In this document: positions 35,974-46,890 of the stretch, in pieces | How the letters are laid out: every line of letters begins with the position of its first letter | Numbering within the stretch: the stretch's first letter is position 1 | Assembly: GCA_037447655.1 (NCBI GenBank) | Contig: JBBHKE010001644.1 | Coordinates: 1-64,000, forward strand | Direction of reading: 5' to 3' | Source: Zygnema cylindricum | Lineage: Eukaryota > Streptophyta > Zygnematophyceae > Zygnematales > Zygnemataceae | DNA: 64,000 nt | Position numbers and translations under genes: made by a program | The notes under the pieces: generated by a model | Database searches by the model: none | Told to the model about the DNA's origin: nothing | What the model saw: only the letters and a program-made list of their open reading frames with translations

Positions 35974-37284
35974 GAGGGGAAAGGGGAGAGGTGGTGCGGG
36001 AGAGGGGAGGGAGGAGAGGGGAGGGGGGGAGGGGGGAGGTGGGAAAAGGGAAATGTGAGAGGGGAGAGGGAAGACAGGAAAGGGAGGAAAAAAAGTAAAA
36101 GTAAGTCAACTAAATATCGGTAAAGTGATAAATCGACCATATTTTTCGGCGAATGTATTGGTAAAGTGATAAATCGACCATATTTTTCGGGGGATGCGTA
36201 AAGATCTGCCATATCGAGCGAAATTAGGCACTCCGTTTTGAAATCCGAACCAACATGCATGGTTAGGGTAATTGTAAGGTTACAGTATGCCACAGTACAA
36301 CTATGGTACGAGAAACAGTATGAATATCCATTGTGTTTTAGTGGTTTGCCAAAGTGAGGTTGGCATATTCTACAAAGGGTAAGGGTAAGGGTTTTTTGTT
36401 TTTTCTAGAGACCTACATGTTTTATCTGTCTTTCTTAACGAGTATGTCACAAATACTTACTAATTGTCGATTTCATTTTCTGCCAATTATTGATTATTCA
36501 TTACATGTTATTTATATACTACACGGAAAGTCTACCTTTGTCTCGACATATGGTATGATACAAACTCCGTGAAAATTTAAGTGTTAAAATTCGGAAGTGG
36601 GACTTGTTTTCTACGGTAAAAAAGGTAGATGGAAAAGGTGTTTACAAAGGGTCGTCTTAGAGTAAAAATTTGGAAGAGGGGCGGGTTATCTACACTAAAA
36701 AAGGTCGATGGATAAGGTGTTTATAAAGGGTCGTCTTACAACTGAAATTATTAAGAAGGCTTTCATGTAGTAAAAAACGATGATGAATGTTACTCAACAG
36801 AGAGTACCAAGATTAACTAGGTCTTTAGATAAGCCGAAAGGATATTCGGGTGGTGACGATGAAGAGAAGATTGAATAAAACAAGAATTATTCCCTCAAAC
36901 ACTTATGGGTAACATTTGGATGTCTAAGTTAAGCAACCAACTACCTGATTTTGCGTTGTCAATTAGAATTTGTACATGGCAAGAAAAAGTTTGAAAGAAT
37001 GAACTATATGAATTGGCGTTTAATAGCAGAAAAAATTTATATCAGAGAAGAAAATTGACGTAGCCAAGTTCATGAACTGACATTATCAAGGTCAATTGGT
37101 ACTCCATGACACACAAAAACTTGAAGGAACAATCTTGATTGACTACAGTTATAAAAAAAAATTAGGACTGAGAGAGAGAGGGAAACGAGATGGAGAGGGA
37201 GAGAGAGATAGAAAAGGAGATGGAGTGGGAGAAGGAGAGGGAGTGGGAGAAGGAGAGGGAGAGGGAGGCTGTGAGGGAGAGGAA
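35974..37284. other. Non-coding DNA with purine tracts and small tandem repeats
   Basis: A G/A tract at 35974-36090 adjoins element E. A direct repeat of about 44 bp (GTAAAGTGATAAATCGACCA core) occurs twice at 36118-36190. An approximately 77-bp unit (GGTGTTTA-AAAGGGTCGTCTTA core) occurs twice at 36590-36740. A GAGAGG-rich run follows at 37165-37284. No gene recognised. Confidence 0.45.
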
Positions 37285-37504
37285 TGTTAGATTTCCGTGA
37301 AATTCGGGATTCGGCATGTCCCACGCTTGGAAAATTGAGCCGGCCAGGGCTCAAACCTGAGACCTATCACTTAAGCTGTGAACGCCCTAACCACTATGCC
37401 ACCAGCTCGATGTTGGGCCTAGCGGGTCCGTACCGATTTTTTTCGGGAGGCTTTGAGTATCAACTTTACATATTCTACCGCCCATCCACGTGCCAATCCA
37501 ACAA
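37285..37504 (-). mobile_element. tRNA-derived SINE-like element, copy 2
   Basis: On the minus strand the tRNA-like head spans 37337-37408. It has an acceptor-like stem GAGCTGG/CCGGCTC, an A-box TGGCATAGTGGTTAGGGCG and a B-box-like GGTTTGAGCCC within a T-arm hairpin. It shares upstream (TTGGATTGGCACGTG) and downstream (GGGACATGCCGAATCCCG) sequence with the copy at 38681-38910. Pyrimidine-rich runs border both ends in the element's orientation. Confidence 0.72.
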
Positions 37505-37717
37505 GGAAGAGGAAGAGAGAAAGGAATGGGAAACAACAGAAGTGGAGATGGGGGGAGGGAGAGGGAAAGGGAGAGGGAAAGGAAAGGAAAAGTGAGTGGG
37601 AGAGGGAAAGGGACATGGAGAGGCAGGGCGAGAAGGGAACAAAAGCAATAGCTGAGTTATGGGGGGAGATCCGTTATAGCTGCAATTTATCACTAGATAT
37701 ATGTCGTGTAAGGAGTT
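37505..37717. repeat. Purine-rich low-complexity tract
   Basis: GAGGGA/GGAAAG-rich from about 37505 to 37630. In the orientation of SINE-like copy 2 this is a 5' pyrimidine tract. No coding signal. Confidence 0.5.
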
Positions 37718-37840
37718 ATTTCTTCAATATCAAAAAGAAGAAGAAGATTTTATTATGAAAACATCGATGGTTAAACCATTGAAGTAAAGAAATTTGTTCA
37801 CTACCATTAAAGGCTCAACATCCAAGTCCGTACTAGGGTC
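37718..37840 (-). mobile_element. 5'-truncated LINE 3' end
   Basis: On the minus strand it shares GCCTTTAATGGTAGT, GGTTTAACCATCG and TTTTCATAATAAAATCTT, in the same order, with the tail of the LINE-like remnant at about 25030-25125. Only the extreme 3' end is present, as expected of a 5'-truncated insertion primed by target DNA. Confidence 0.6.
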
Positions 37841-38680
37841 CAATACATCCACTTTACTAGTCCCATATGATGTTATTGCAATTGGCAAACGACAAATCAC
37901 ATGTCACTTCTACCGTGGTTTTGTCCGGTACATGGATATACTATAGCTTCTTGGTTTTGTACGATACATGGGTATACTGTAGCATCTTGGTTTTGTACGG
38001 TACATGGATATATTGTAGCTTCTTTAGAAGTGAAAGACGGCGACTTTCACCCTAACTAGATTGCCACTCTGGAGTCCAAGATTCGCATTTCGCCACGTAG
38101 GACGCAGTCACATCAGCCAGACAGACGAGTCGAATCATCCATGGAGACGACAGGGAACTTCTTGTTTTTTTATTATTTTTCAGCAAATTGCCCAACATTT
38201 TGAACTTTCAGCCAAACACAAAACTGCATACTCCGTACATATCACAAATTTTACACCTACACTCCGAAAAATCATGCTATTCGTACTGTACAGTACTGTA
38301 CTTCTCTCCAAATTTTCAATATGTAGTCAAGTTCCGTACCTTCCCCGCGACGAAATTTGAAAAGAAAATTTGAAAACATCTCATCATTTCAAAAAAACTG
38401 AAACACCAAAAGAAAAATAAAAAATCATAACAATCTTCCGTCTCCCACTCTCCCACTCTCCCACCTTCAAACCGCCCTCCCCAGAAACCTAACCGACGGC
38501 CCTCCCTCCCCCGAGCACCCGATATGCACTCCCATCCAACGCACTACACGACAAAATTCCTAATTTTCCCTCACCACTCCTACTTAAATCCCTCCCGGAC
38601 TTCCTCCAATCACTCTCAAACTCCCCACATTGGCATCCTCCCACTCCCTCTCCCTCTCTTCTCCCTCGCCCTCTCCCTTT
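37841..38680. other. Non-coding DNA
   Basis: No gene seen. A unit of about 33 bases (TACGGTACATGGATATACTGTAGC core, partly changed) recurs three times at 37915-38025. A CT-rich run begins at about 38430 and leads into the SINE-like copy. Confidence 0.4.
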
Positions 38681-38910
38681 TGTTGGATTGGCACGTGAAG
38701 CCGGTCCAATACGGGGTAGAATATGGAAATATCCATACTCGAGCCGCCCGTAATAAATGGGTACGGACCCGCCAGTCTCAACATCGAGCTGGTGGCACAG
38801 TGGTAGTGCGTTCGCAGCTGAAGTGAAAGGTCCCAGGTTCAAACCCTGGCCGGCTCAATTTTCTCAAGTGTGGGACATGCCGAATCCCGGATTTCTAGGA
38901 AAATCTAACA
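38681..38910 (+). mobile_element. tRNA-derived SINE-like element, copy 1
   Basis: The tRNA-like head 38786-38857 folds as a cloverleaf. Acceptor GAGCTGG/CCGGCTC has seven pairs with one G-U. The D-arm is GCAC/GTGC. The T-arm is CCAGG-TTCAAAC-CCTGG, perfect with a seven-base loop. A-box TGGCACAGTGGTAGTGCG and B-box GGTTCAAACCC (38836-38846) would recruit Pol III. The anticodon stem is poor (near 38811-38827), so it is not a working tRNA. About 105 bases of leader and 55 of tail are shared with copy 2. Confidence 0.75.
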
Positions 38911-39375
38911 CCTTTCCCTCTCCCAATCCCTCTCCCTCCCCTCCCTCTCCCTCCCCTCCCTTCTCCCCTTCACCGTCCTCCTCTCCGCCCTCCTCTCCAT
39001 ATATATTTTGTATTTTTCTTTTTCCTCTTTCTTCTTTGAGATCTCCTGTTATTGGGTCCACATCCAAAGGGGGAGGCGGGGTAGGAAAGGTGGGAGGGAG
39101 GGAGGGAGGGATGGAGAAGGAGAGAGGGGAGAGGAGGGGAGGTAGGGGGAGGGGAGGGGAGTAGAGGTGGAGGGAGAGGAGGGAGGGAAAGAGGAAAGTG
39201 ATGGAGGGAATAATGAAGGAGAAGGGCGAGAGAGAGAGAGAGGGAGGGAGAGAAGAAAATGGGACTTCCAATGTTTGTTTTTGGAGTTTAGTTTTGGATT
39301 TCTGGGTGGGGTCTGAAATGTAGGAAGGTTTACTGGAATTGAGACATCATTTTCACTTTTTTTTTTATCTTTCGT
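38911..39375. repeat. Pyrimidine then purine low-complexity tracts
   Basis: CCCTCT-rich from 38911 to 38998, then GGGAGG-rich from 39066 to 39258. They face each other across about 70 bases and could pair. The open frames called here are repeat artefacts. Confidence 0.6.
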
Positions 39376-39712
39376 TTTGTGTAATTTAGGTAACAATTCT
39401 TGTTATCGCTAACTGTTTGTGTAATTTAGGTAACAATTCTTGTTATCACTAACTGTTTGTGAATTTAGGTAACAATTCTTGTTATCTCTAACTGTTTGTG
39501 TAATTAAGGTTACAATTCTTGTTATCGCTAACAATTTGTATAATTTAGATAAGAATTCTTATTATCGCTCACTGTTTGTGTAATTTAGGTGACAATTTGT
39601 GTTATCGTAAACTGTTTGTGTAATTTAGTTAACAATTCTTGTTATCGCTAACTATTTTTGTAATTTAGGTAACAATTTTTGTTATCGCTAATAGTTTGTG
39701 TAATTTAGGTAC
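39376..39712. repeat. 40-bp minisatellite, about 8.5 copies
   Basis: Unit: GTGTAATTTAGGTAACAATT followed by CTTGTTATCGCTAACTGTTT. Copies are direct, unspaced and mostly 38-40 bases long with scattered changes. Each contains an imperfect dyad around GGTAACAATTCTTGTTATC. Confidence 0.88.
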
Positions 39713-39917
39713 TTCCTTTTTTTTAACTTTTTTTTTGTTTGTTTGTTTTTCTTTATTTTGGTGTCCAGATGTGTGCCATCCTTTTAAGCCAGAAATTTGT
39801 CATCCGGGCAGCTGAAAAACTTTTTTTCTGTGCCTTTCGGAGGAATTAACGAATGATGGCCAAAATTTTACTTCTGGGTCCATGTGCTTAACTGCACAAA
39901 AAATCTAAAATTAAAGG

Positions 39918-39966
39918 CGATCCACACTATACTGGGGCTGATCACTCCCATTTTGATTTTACAGGT
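39918..39966 (+). pseudogene. Orphan exon fragment of a second root-cap-domain gene
   Basis: In frame it reads GDPHYTGADHSHFDFTG and is followed at once by a splice-donor-like ACAG/GTTTGTG. This matches the end of exon 2 of the minus-strand gene at 41327-43820 (GDPHYTGGDNSHFDFTG, donor after ...ACTG). It lies on the other strand, 1.4 kb away. No other exon was found, and a TAA sits about 30 bases upstream. It is probably the relic of a duplicated, inverted copy. Confidence 0.65.
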
Positions 39967-41326
39967 TTGTGAAGAAAATCAAATAAATTTATTATTATTA
40001 TGGATTCTTAGTTTGTTTTAGAGGTTTCTGAAATTTGAGTTTGTAATTTATAAAGGGGATGGTAATGCCCATTTTCGATTTTCAGCCAACTAATGCTTAA
40101 TAAGAATAATCAATTAAATGGATAACAAGTAAATGGGTTGGAAAAAATGGTGGAATGGATAAGCCGGTTTAAGATGTTCTAGGAAAAAATTTAGGTTTCT
40201 GAGGGAAACCCTGAAGAAATGTGGAGTAGGTTGGTTAGGGAAGATAATTTATTAGGAAAATAGTTTTCTTTTTTTCATGTTATTTTTGTTTATTTTTGTG
40301 TAAAATGGTGGATTTACTGTCCTTGTTTTCCGTTTTCTTAGAGTGGAAATGTTGAAATTCATTTTTTTAGGCAAAAGTGAAGGCTTTTTATATGTTCCTA
40401 AAAGTACGTTTTTTTTAGGTGTATGTAACATTCTGTAATTAAAATTTTTGTTATTCATCATTTTTAATTCCAAGAGTTAACTCGTCAGGTTTAGTGGAGT
40501 TCCAAAAATATTTTATTTGTCATTGCATTTACGAGTATATTTACGAAAATGAAGTATCACTTTGGGTTTATACTGAGAGTCTTATTAATTTCTTATTAAT
40601 TTTCTAAACTTGGATTATTAATTATGTTGGAAAAAGAATATCTCTACTAATTACATTTGAAGTTGTGGTTGAAATAGAATCATTTCTGAATTGAGAGAAA
40701 ATACAAATTTAAAAAAACTGCGCACTTCTTTTTTCGTTAGTGGTCATAAGCTGACAGAAATAATAAATCTACATCAAAGATTTTACCTTACAAACATCAA
40801 GTTTAAAATGGAAATGGAAATTTGGGCAATGAAATTAAAAACTCAAAAAAGCATAAAAAAGTAGATATTGAACATTCAATTTAAAAATAGCACATGATAT
40901 GTTATATTTTTGGCATTGAATATAAGAAAATTGAATCAAAAGATTATATAGTGGAACCAATCAATGGATACTCAATTCGAAGCATCTCTCAACTCTGTTC
41001 TAATCAATTAAAAAAAATACTTTCATATTTATAATTATCATAATTATTAGAATGAAACTACCGGCCACTATCTGAGAAGAAACGGGAACTCTCAATTTTT
41101 TATGATTTGCATAATTTGTCTTTTCTGCATTTCAGTAAACTATTATCTGACTGGCCGTAAGGATCATTCCTAAAACTAATTTTTATCAACATGATCGATT
41201 AAAACTACATGGTTAACCTCTCCGCATTTGCCCTCACTTCTCTCTCCCTACATTCATTCCTTGAGAAACTCTCCCCATATCTCTCCCTCGTCATATTTTA
41301 AAAAAATCTATGACTATCTTAAACTC
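39967..41326. other. AT-rich intergenic DNA
   Basis: No coding signal found downstream of the orphan exon on plus, and none belonging to the root-cap gene beyond its stop on minus. This stretch probably contains that gene's 3' UTR and terminator; no single poly(A) signal stands out. Confidence 0.35.
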
Positions 41327-43820
41327 TCATTCTACCGCCATTTTCCGAGGCAAACCAGACCGGTACCCACTCTCGACTGCCGATTGAGTACTAGTTTCGA
41401 TCGCTGCGGCAGTTTCTTCGTCGATTTTGTCGGTTCGAGAGAATCGGGAAAAGGCACACTTTGGCTTGAAAAGATCTTTTGTCTCATAATCTGTGACGTC
41501 ACCATCCAAGAATCCCTCTCCATTGTCTCCCGGGACCACATCGACTTTGAGGAGATTGCTTCGGACAAGCTTTTGCTTGTATCTGTTGTTGCCCAGAAAA
41601 AGTGGAATAAGTAGTAGAAATAAGGGAAAAGACAAAGGAAAAAAAGAGGGAAAATTCATGAGAGAAAAAAATGTACACTTGGAGAAATATCAAATAGAAG
41701 ATGAGGGAGATCAAACAAAATGATTTTGAAGAAATTGAGGGGGATGAATGAGAAATAGATATTCAACTTCTGCTTTATTATTATGTTGCGCGTCAGTACA
41801 CAAAGAAAATGCATCAACCATTTCAAAAGAAAAATAGTCAGCATACATCAAAACACATGAATTGAATCTATAAAAAAAAAATGAAACGCTCGACAAACTT
41901 ACAATCGATCCTGATGATCTGGACGGAAAGTTTGTCCCAAAATTCCATGAACGTTGGAGGAGACTGAAACTTTGGGAATTTCGATACTAAAATGAACAAA
42001 TCCGTCATCTTTTGTTCTAAGAAGTGCAATTTCCGGTCGCAAAGTCAACACCATTTTGATCACAGCCTCGATTTCGATTTCGTAAATGTCGACTTCGTCG
42101 TCTCCACTTTGTTTTTTTGCCGCCACCCATTTAATTTTCATCTGGTTGTCGAAAAATGTAGCATAATCGTTGGGTTTTTCTAAAACTACTTGGGCTCCAT
42201 CGACAGTAATTTCTTTCAAGTACCCATTTCCGTATTTCCAGTCGGCACCTTCTCGAACCGCCAAATAAACAATGTGGTGTCCCCAGAAAAGAGCGATTTG
42301 TCGGATCCATGTGAGAGGCTTATGGGGGTTTGTACCCCATCGGTCGAATCTTCCTCCATGGTAAACATTAATGTGTAAATGGGAGTCACTCAGCATGCAG
42401 TAAGTTTTTGAGGGCAGACCTGAAAAAACAAAAAAATATATTAAGAAAAGAGAAGAGAAAACGAAGGGTAAAAATGATACAAAAACTGATAATCACTTCC
42501 AAAAAGAACCTTTTTTGTAATGTCTCTGTAAATTTCGCTTCATTTAAGGATTTTTTTGTCAGATAAAATTCTTCACATTTTCCCAGAATTGCATGTCTTC
42601 ACTTAATTTTCAAAATTCAAGTCCACCTTCAGTGTGGACACTTTTGAGTATTTGAATTGTATTTTTTTCCTCAATTGTTCTTTCAACAGAATAATCAAAT
42701 TTAAATCTGTAGAAAATATAAACAAACTAACTATTTCAAGACTTCCAAACCATTTCAAGGTTGAAATAGACTTGAAATTGATTTTCCCACCGCAATTCGT
42801 GCCGATAAATGATTTTTTAGCATCTTTTCTGTAAAATAATATCGTAGTTTAACCAATTGTGGTCCAAAGATACCTGTGAAAATCACGAGATGAACATTTG
42901 AAACTTACCAGAACTGGTGTGCGTTAAAAATAAAGATACCCACAAAAAAATATATATATATATATGAAGAAAGAATTTTACCAGTAAAATCAAAGTGGGA
43001 GTTATCTCCTCCAGTGTAATGAGGGTCTCCAGATACCCCCGCAGTGGGAGGAGGGGGAGGAGAAGAAGTGGGAGGAGGATCAGTGGAAGGAATAGTAGCT
43101 GGAGGAGGATTCGTGGGAGGAGGAGAGGGATAGACTCCGCTACAGACGCTTCCAGTAGTCTGGGTGACAGCGGGGTTGGAGAGACAGGTGGAGGTCGACT
43201 CGTAGGTGAAAGTGTTGAGGCAGGCGCTGCCCTTCAAGAGGATGCAGGTGCCTGAGGAGAGGGAGGGAGAGGAGAAGGAGAGGGAAAGGGAGGGAAAAGG
43301 AGAGAAATCAGCAAAGATTAGATGATAACCAAATCCAAAAAAACTAGCCAACAAGGACTCCTTTTGCGCCCAAAAACCCCAATTTTGTTCATTTTTACTC
43401 ACTTGAGCAGAACATTAGGCGGTTAAATACAAAATTATATTTTCCCAACAAGAACTGACTGAGAAAAAAGAAAACAAGTTAAGACAAAATCATTCCAAAA
43501 ATCAAAATAAATTCTTCACACGTACCGTTAGTAGCGCTTTGCAAGTGGTTCCAATAGACGCAAGCGGGGTATCGCTGACAAAGCTCCTTGCATTGCGTGT
43601 CGGAGGTGATCATGGAAAGGTCCCTCGGATCCGTACCGAATTTGCCGACTAAAAATGCGTTGGTTTGATAAATACGGCCCGGAATTCCGACCGTACTATT
43701 GCACACGTAAGCAGGACATGCGGCCGTACCGGCTTGAGTACAGCCAAATGTAGGACTCGCAAACGCAACGAGACAAACAAGTACGGAAAGTCCAAAGAGG
43801 ATATTCGTATTCGGAGCCAT
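41327..43820 (-). CDS. Secreted PAN/apple and root-cap-domain protein
   Basis: Four exons: 43526-43820, 42982-43251, 41903-42419 and 41327-41582. Every junction is GT-AG and phase-consistent, giving 445 residues. Residues 1-26 form a signal peptide ending in PTFG. About 27-135 is Cys-rich and PAN/apple-like (CKELCQRYPACVYW, then NGTCILL). About 139-168 is a proline-rich, wall-protein-like linker. From 173 the root-cap family domain runs GDPHYTGGDNSHFDFTG, SKTYCMLSD, HINV, and near 350 VHGILGQTFRPD. The C-terminus has DYETKDLF and KCAFSRF. Likely an extracellular or wall-associated protein; function in the family is poorly known. ATG 43820 has A at -3 and G at +4, and a TATA box lies 193 bases upstream. 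Intron 2 holds a short TA repeat. Confidence 0.9.
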
Positions 43821-44729
43821 AGTTTAGAGGAGAAGAGGAAAAGCAATTTTTTTCTGGGCTAAAATTTCTAAATGGGGATTTTTCTAAGACAATGTGTAGC
43901 TTGTGTTGGTGAGTAGACGAGCTTTTTGAGAGTGGGATGGGGAGAGAGAGGTATGCGAGAGAGGAGGAGCGAGTGGGTGTGAGCGGATGATTTGGAAGGG
44001 TGGCGGGTGTTTGATTTATATAGGAGTCGGGAAGAGAGTGCGGCGACGAGCCGAGTGTGGGAGTGTGACGTGACATGTTTGGTGTGACGTCGCAGGTTTG
44101 AGCGGAATGTTTCAAAAAGGTCTCCGGAATCGACGGCGGTACTCTAAAGAGAGAGGTTGCGCGAAAATTTTGCAGTCAGAGGTCGCAGAGTTCTATGTGA
44201 ACTGAACGTCGTCGGTACAGTTTGAGGCACAACTTTATTTTCCCAACGGCTTAAAGGTACAGTTTCGACGTCGTCCGATGTACGGGATTCACTAGTACGG
44301 ACGGAGTTACAATCTGAAACTGTACAAACCCCCCGATAAATCGCCGAATCGTCTGTCGGCGGCTTCAGCAGTGTACCCGACACCAATCTTGTACCCGCGA
44401 CCTGTACTGTAGCACCTTACAAATAATGCCACGTGGACATTATCGGGTGGCGGCTGCACCGAGGATCGCAGTGGCCGAATCCGCCCGCTGCCTCGAAAGT
44501 CCGCGGGAGCCGATGTCCTCCTCGCCACGCGGTGTACTTGTGGAGCATCCGCAACTTGCGAGTCGCTGCCTACGGGAACTTGACCAGCACCGACTCCGTA
44601 CAGCGCAGTCCTTATCAAACAACCTTTCAACCGCCAAGAATAGCCGGCCGTCGAGAAAGGACGCTTCCATTTATTTGAGCGAACTTTCATTCGGCCGGCT
44701 ATTCTTATATCCATATATATATAAATTAT
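43821..44729 (-). promoter_or_regulatory. Promoter region of the root-cap gene
   Basis: Runs from the start codon to the left arm of the large inverted repeat. Beyond the TATA box it is mixed in composition, with several GTAC-containing words (about 44210-44420). A CACGTG-type core (GCCACGTGG) sits near 44430. No further gene is seen; open frames here run into the repeat arm on both strands. Confidence 0.4.
44013..44021 (-). promoter_or_regulatory. TATA box of the root-cap gene
   Basis: Minus-strand TATATAAAT in the context CTCCTATATAAATC. Transcription would start at about 43985, leaving a 5' UTR of about 165 bases. Confidence 0.65.
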
Positions 44730-46600
44730 ACACTTCATCTTTAGGGTTTTACCCAAACCTGTACGGAGGCTGCCCGGGAAAGGACGAGAAGACTGGAGGA
44801 AGAGACAGAAGCAGTTTTGTCTTGTAGTGGGGGCAAGACGAGGAAGAGGAATCTGATTGGCTTGAAGCTGAGAAGGGAGGAGTGTGATTCGAGGATGGCG
44901 GGAAATGGTGAGAGAGAGAGACATGAAATAGTGTGGGGAGGCGGAGGGAGAGGGGACTAGAGGGGTGGAGGGAAGAGTTCCAGCTGAAGTGATAAGAAGC
45001 GGAGAGAAAACTGGAAAGGAAAATAGAAAAAGGAAACCCCCCAAGGGTTAAAAAAAAGAAAGGAAGAAGCGACAAAAACTGACACCAAAATGGAAAACTT
45101 TTACAAATTTAAAAAAAATTGAATCGAGAAAAAAAAAAAAAATCGAATCAAATTACACCACAAAAATCCGTACGAAACGTACGCAATAAAAGAAAAACAA
45201 AAAAATAAAAACAGAAAAGAGAGAAAATAAAAAGAGAAACAAAAAGGAGAAGCACGGATAAGACAAAGGTACAGATTTTGTCTTTACCGCTTTGGTGAGT
45301 TCCCAGGCCGTCCGGTGGAGCTCCACTTTTGTCGCCATGCAGGCCGTACTCATGGCCTCGCACGTGCAGTCCATGGGGGCGGGGAGAGCCATGCTGCGGG
45401 AGGGGAGGGAGGGAGAGAGGGAAGGAAAAAGGGAGGGGAAGAAATGCGGAAGGATGGGAGGTAAGGAAGGAAAAGAGAGAGGTTGAGAGGGAGGGAGGGA
45501 GGGATGGAAGGAGGGAGAAGCTTGGGGACAGACGATGGTCGGATCGCCCGGAATCTGCGGGAGAGAGAGAGGGAGAGAGAGAGGGAGAGAGAGAGAGGGG
45601 CGAAAGGTTGAGCGGAGAGAGAGGAGAGGAGTTGCGGTTGGAAGGCAGAGCCGAGCGAATGATCCTGAGACTTCCTTGAGTGTAGCTTTATATCGCACCT
45701 TATATAGTGCGAATTCTGTACCAAACGATATCTACAGTTAATCGTACAGTATGCGCGTATTATATATGCTTTTCGCGTTCACTTTACATTCGGTTTCCGA
45801 TTGGTTCCCGAATCAGAGCTACGGTTCATACCCATTTAAATATTGGGGCTCGTTCAGGCGAGGTGATGTCACGGTGGCAAATTATGTCGGTGGACCAATG
45901 GAAATTAAAACAGTATATAGTGTTTAAAACGGCCGGCGAACTTGCCTTGGAATCCGACAAGGCAAGCGTGAATGCCACGGAGGCGCGCCATCTCGTAGAA
46001 GTTATGCCACGCTGGCGTATTCCGTGCTTTAGAGCCACGTGGAGCATTGTGGTAACTGATATCCTACTTTAATTTTGCAGGTCTCGACGGGTCCCAAATG
46101 GGACAAAACCATACTATTTTTGTCAGATGGCACCACCGTCCCTTTATTTTTGGCGTTTTAACTTTTATCCTTTTTGGCTTTTGCTTTTGCGATAAAGCGG
46201 CCAAAGTGAATGGTCTCGCGCCCCCCGACTGTACTTTCCAGCTTGGCGGCGAGATTGTACGGAACGAATCGCGACCCGCGGGCGTCTACCCTTTTAAATT
46301 TGTGGGTCGGTTCGAGCGCGCCGTACGTCTGTCGGTGGGCGCGAATAAGGACAAACAGTGGACGGCCATCGCACATGCCCTTGCAATCCGTACGAGTCAA
46401 TCGGATTCAATGGATTGCCACGTTTGCGCAAAGAATCACAAGTTGTGTATCGGCAAGGTTTTGCCGATAATCGATATGTAACTTTTTTTGGCTTGCCGAT
46501 AATCGATATATTGGCACGATATATCGTAACTGGTGTTATCGCAGAAAAAACCGATATTATCGGTTTTTCATCGCGATAACACCGGTACAGATAACTATCG
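44730..46600. repeat. Left arm of the large inverted repeat
   Basis: 1871 bp, nearly identical to the reverse complement of 55394-57282. The match starts abruptly at 44730 (gaagtgt, then a different sequence in each arm) and ends at 46600 (ataactatcg). The arms differ by substitutions and indels around 44985-45130. The right arm also has an extra 13-base TATATCGTGCCAA-type duplication. So they are distinct sequences and not simply one read twice. Confidence 0.93.
45288..45392 (-). pseudogene. Duplicated exon 1 of the coiled-coil gene, without the rest
   Basis: Encodes the same 35 residues (MALPAPMDCTCEAM...ELTKA) with the same donor GTAAAG as 56620-56724. The arm stops in intron 1, so exon 2 is absent. 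The upstream TATA-like CTATATAAGG is retained at about 45702-45711. A transcript from here would run on the minus strand towards the root-cap gene. Confidence 0.75.
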
Positions 46601-46890
46601 GCGATAATTGTAAGGTTCTTACCGTACAGTTGTACGGTTTATACCGTCGTACTGAACCGCCGTTATTACGTTACACATAGTACGGAACAAATTGCTACAC
46701 GTGGCATGTCACGCAATATACAGTAAAAAACAAAATACAGTATATTATAATGTACGACTATATAGCGTACTATATTTTTTCTACTAATCGCCGATAAGGA
46801 ATTTGTTGGTCTCGGAGCGATATATCGGGATCCTTGACCGTTCGATAACCGATAACTATCGGTATCGGAGTTATCGCAATAAATTTCTTG
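46440..46890. repeat. Cluster of TATCG/CGATA palindromes
   Basis: Two patches (46455-46610 and 46785-46890) are crowded with TATCGG, CGATA, TTATCGCGATAA and GCCGATAATCG motifs in both directions, able to form many overlapping hairpins. The first patch recurs in the right arm at 55388-55560. Origin unknown: a decayed foldback transposon end or a binding-site array are both possible. Confidence 0.5.

Noticed and set aside
38786-38857. Functional tRNA gene
   Set aside because: The acceptor, D and T arms fold well, but the anticodon stem is poorly paired and position 33 is not T. The sequence also continues in both directions in a second copy, so a SINE head fits better.
39376-39712. CRISPR-like array of roughly 40-bp repeats
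   Set aside because: The repeats abut with no unique spacers, and the sequence is a eukaryotic nuclear locus. It is a minisatellite.
45153-45698. 181-codon serine/leucine/proline-rich frame, repeated at 56314-56859
   Set aside because: It is the CT-rich leader plus exon 1 read in one frame. The real start is more likely the ATG at 56620 (45392 on the left arm).
46098-46481. 127-codon open frame, repeated at 55531-55914
   Set aside because: It is identical in both places only because it lies in the inverted-repeat arms. No known domain, no convincing start context, and it points away from the gene promoter. Not called as a gene.
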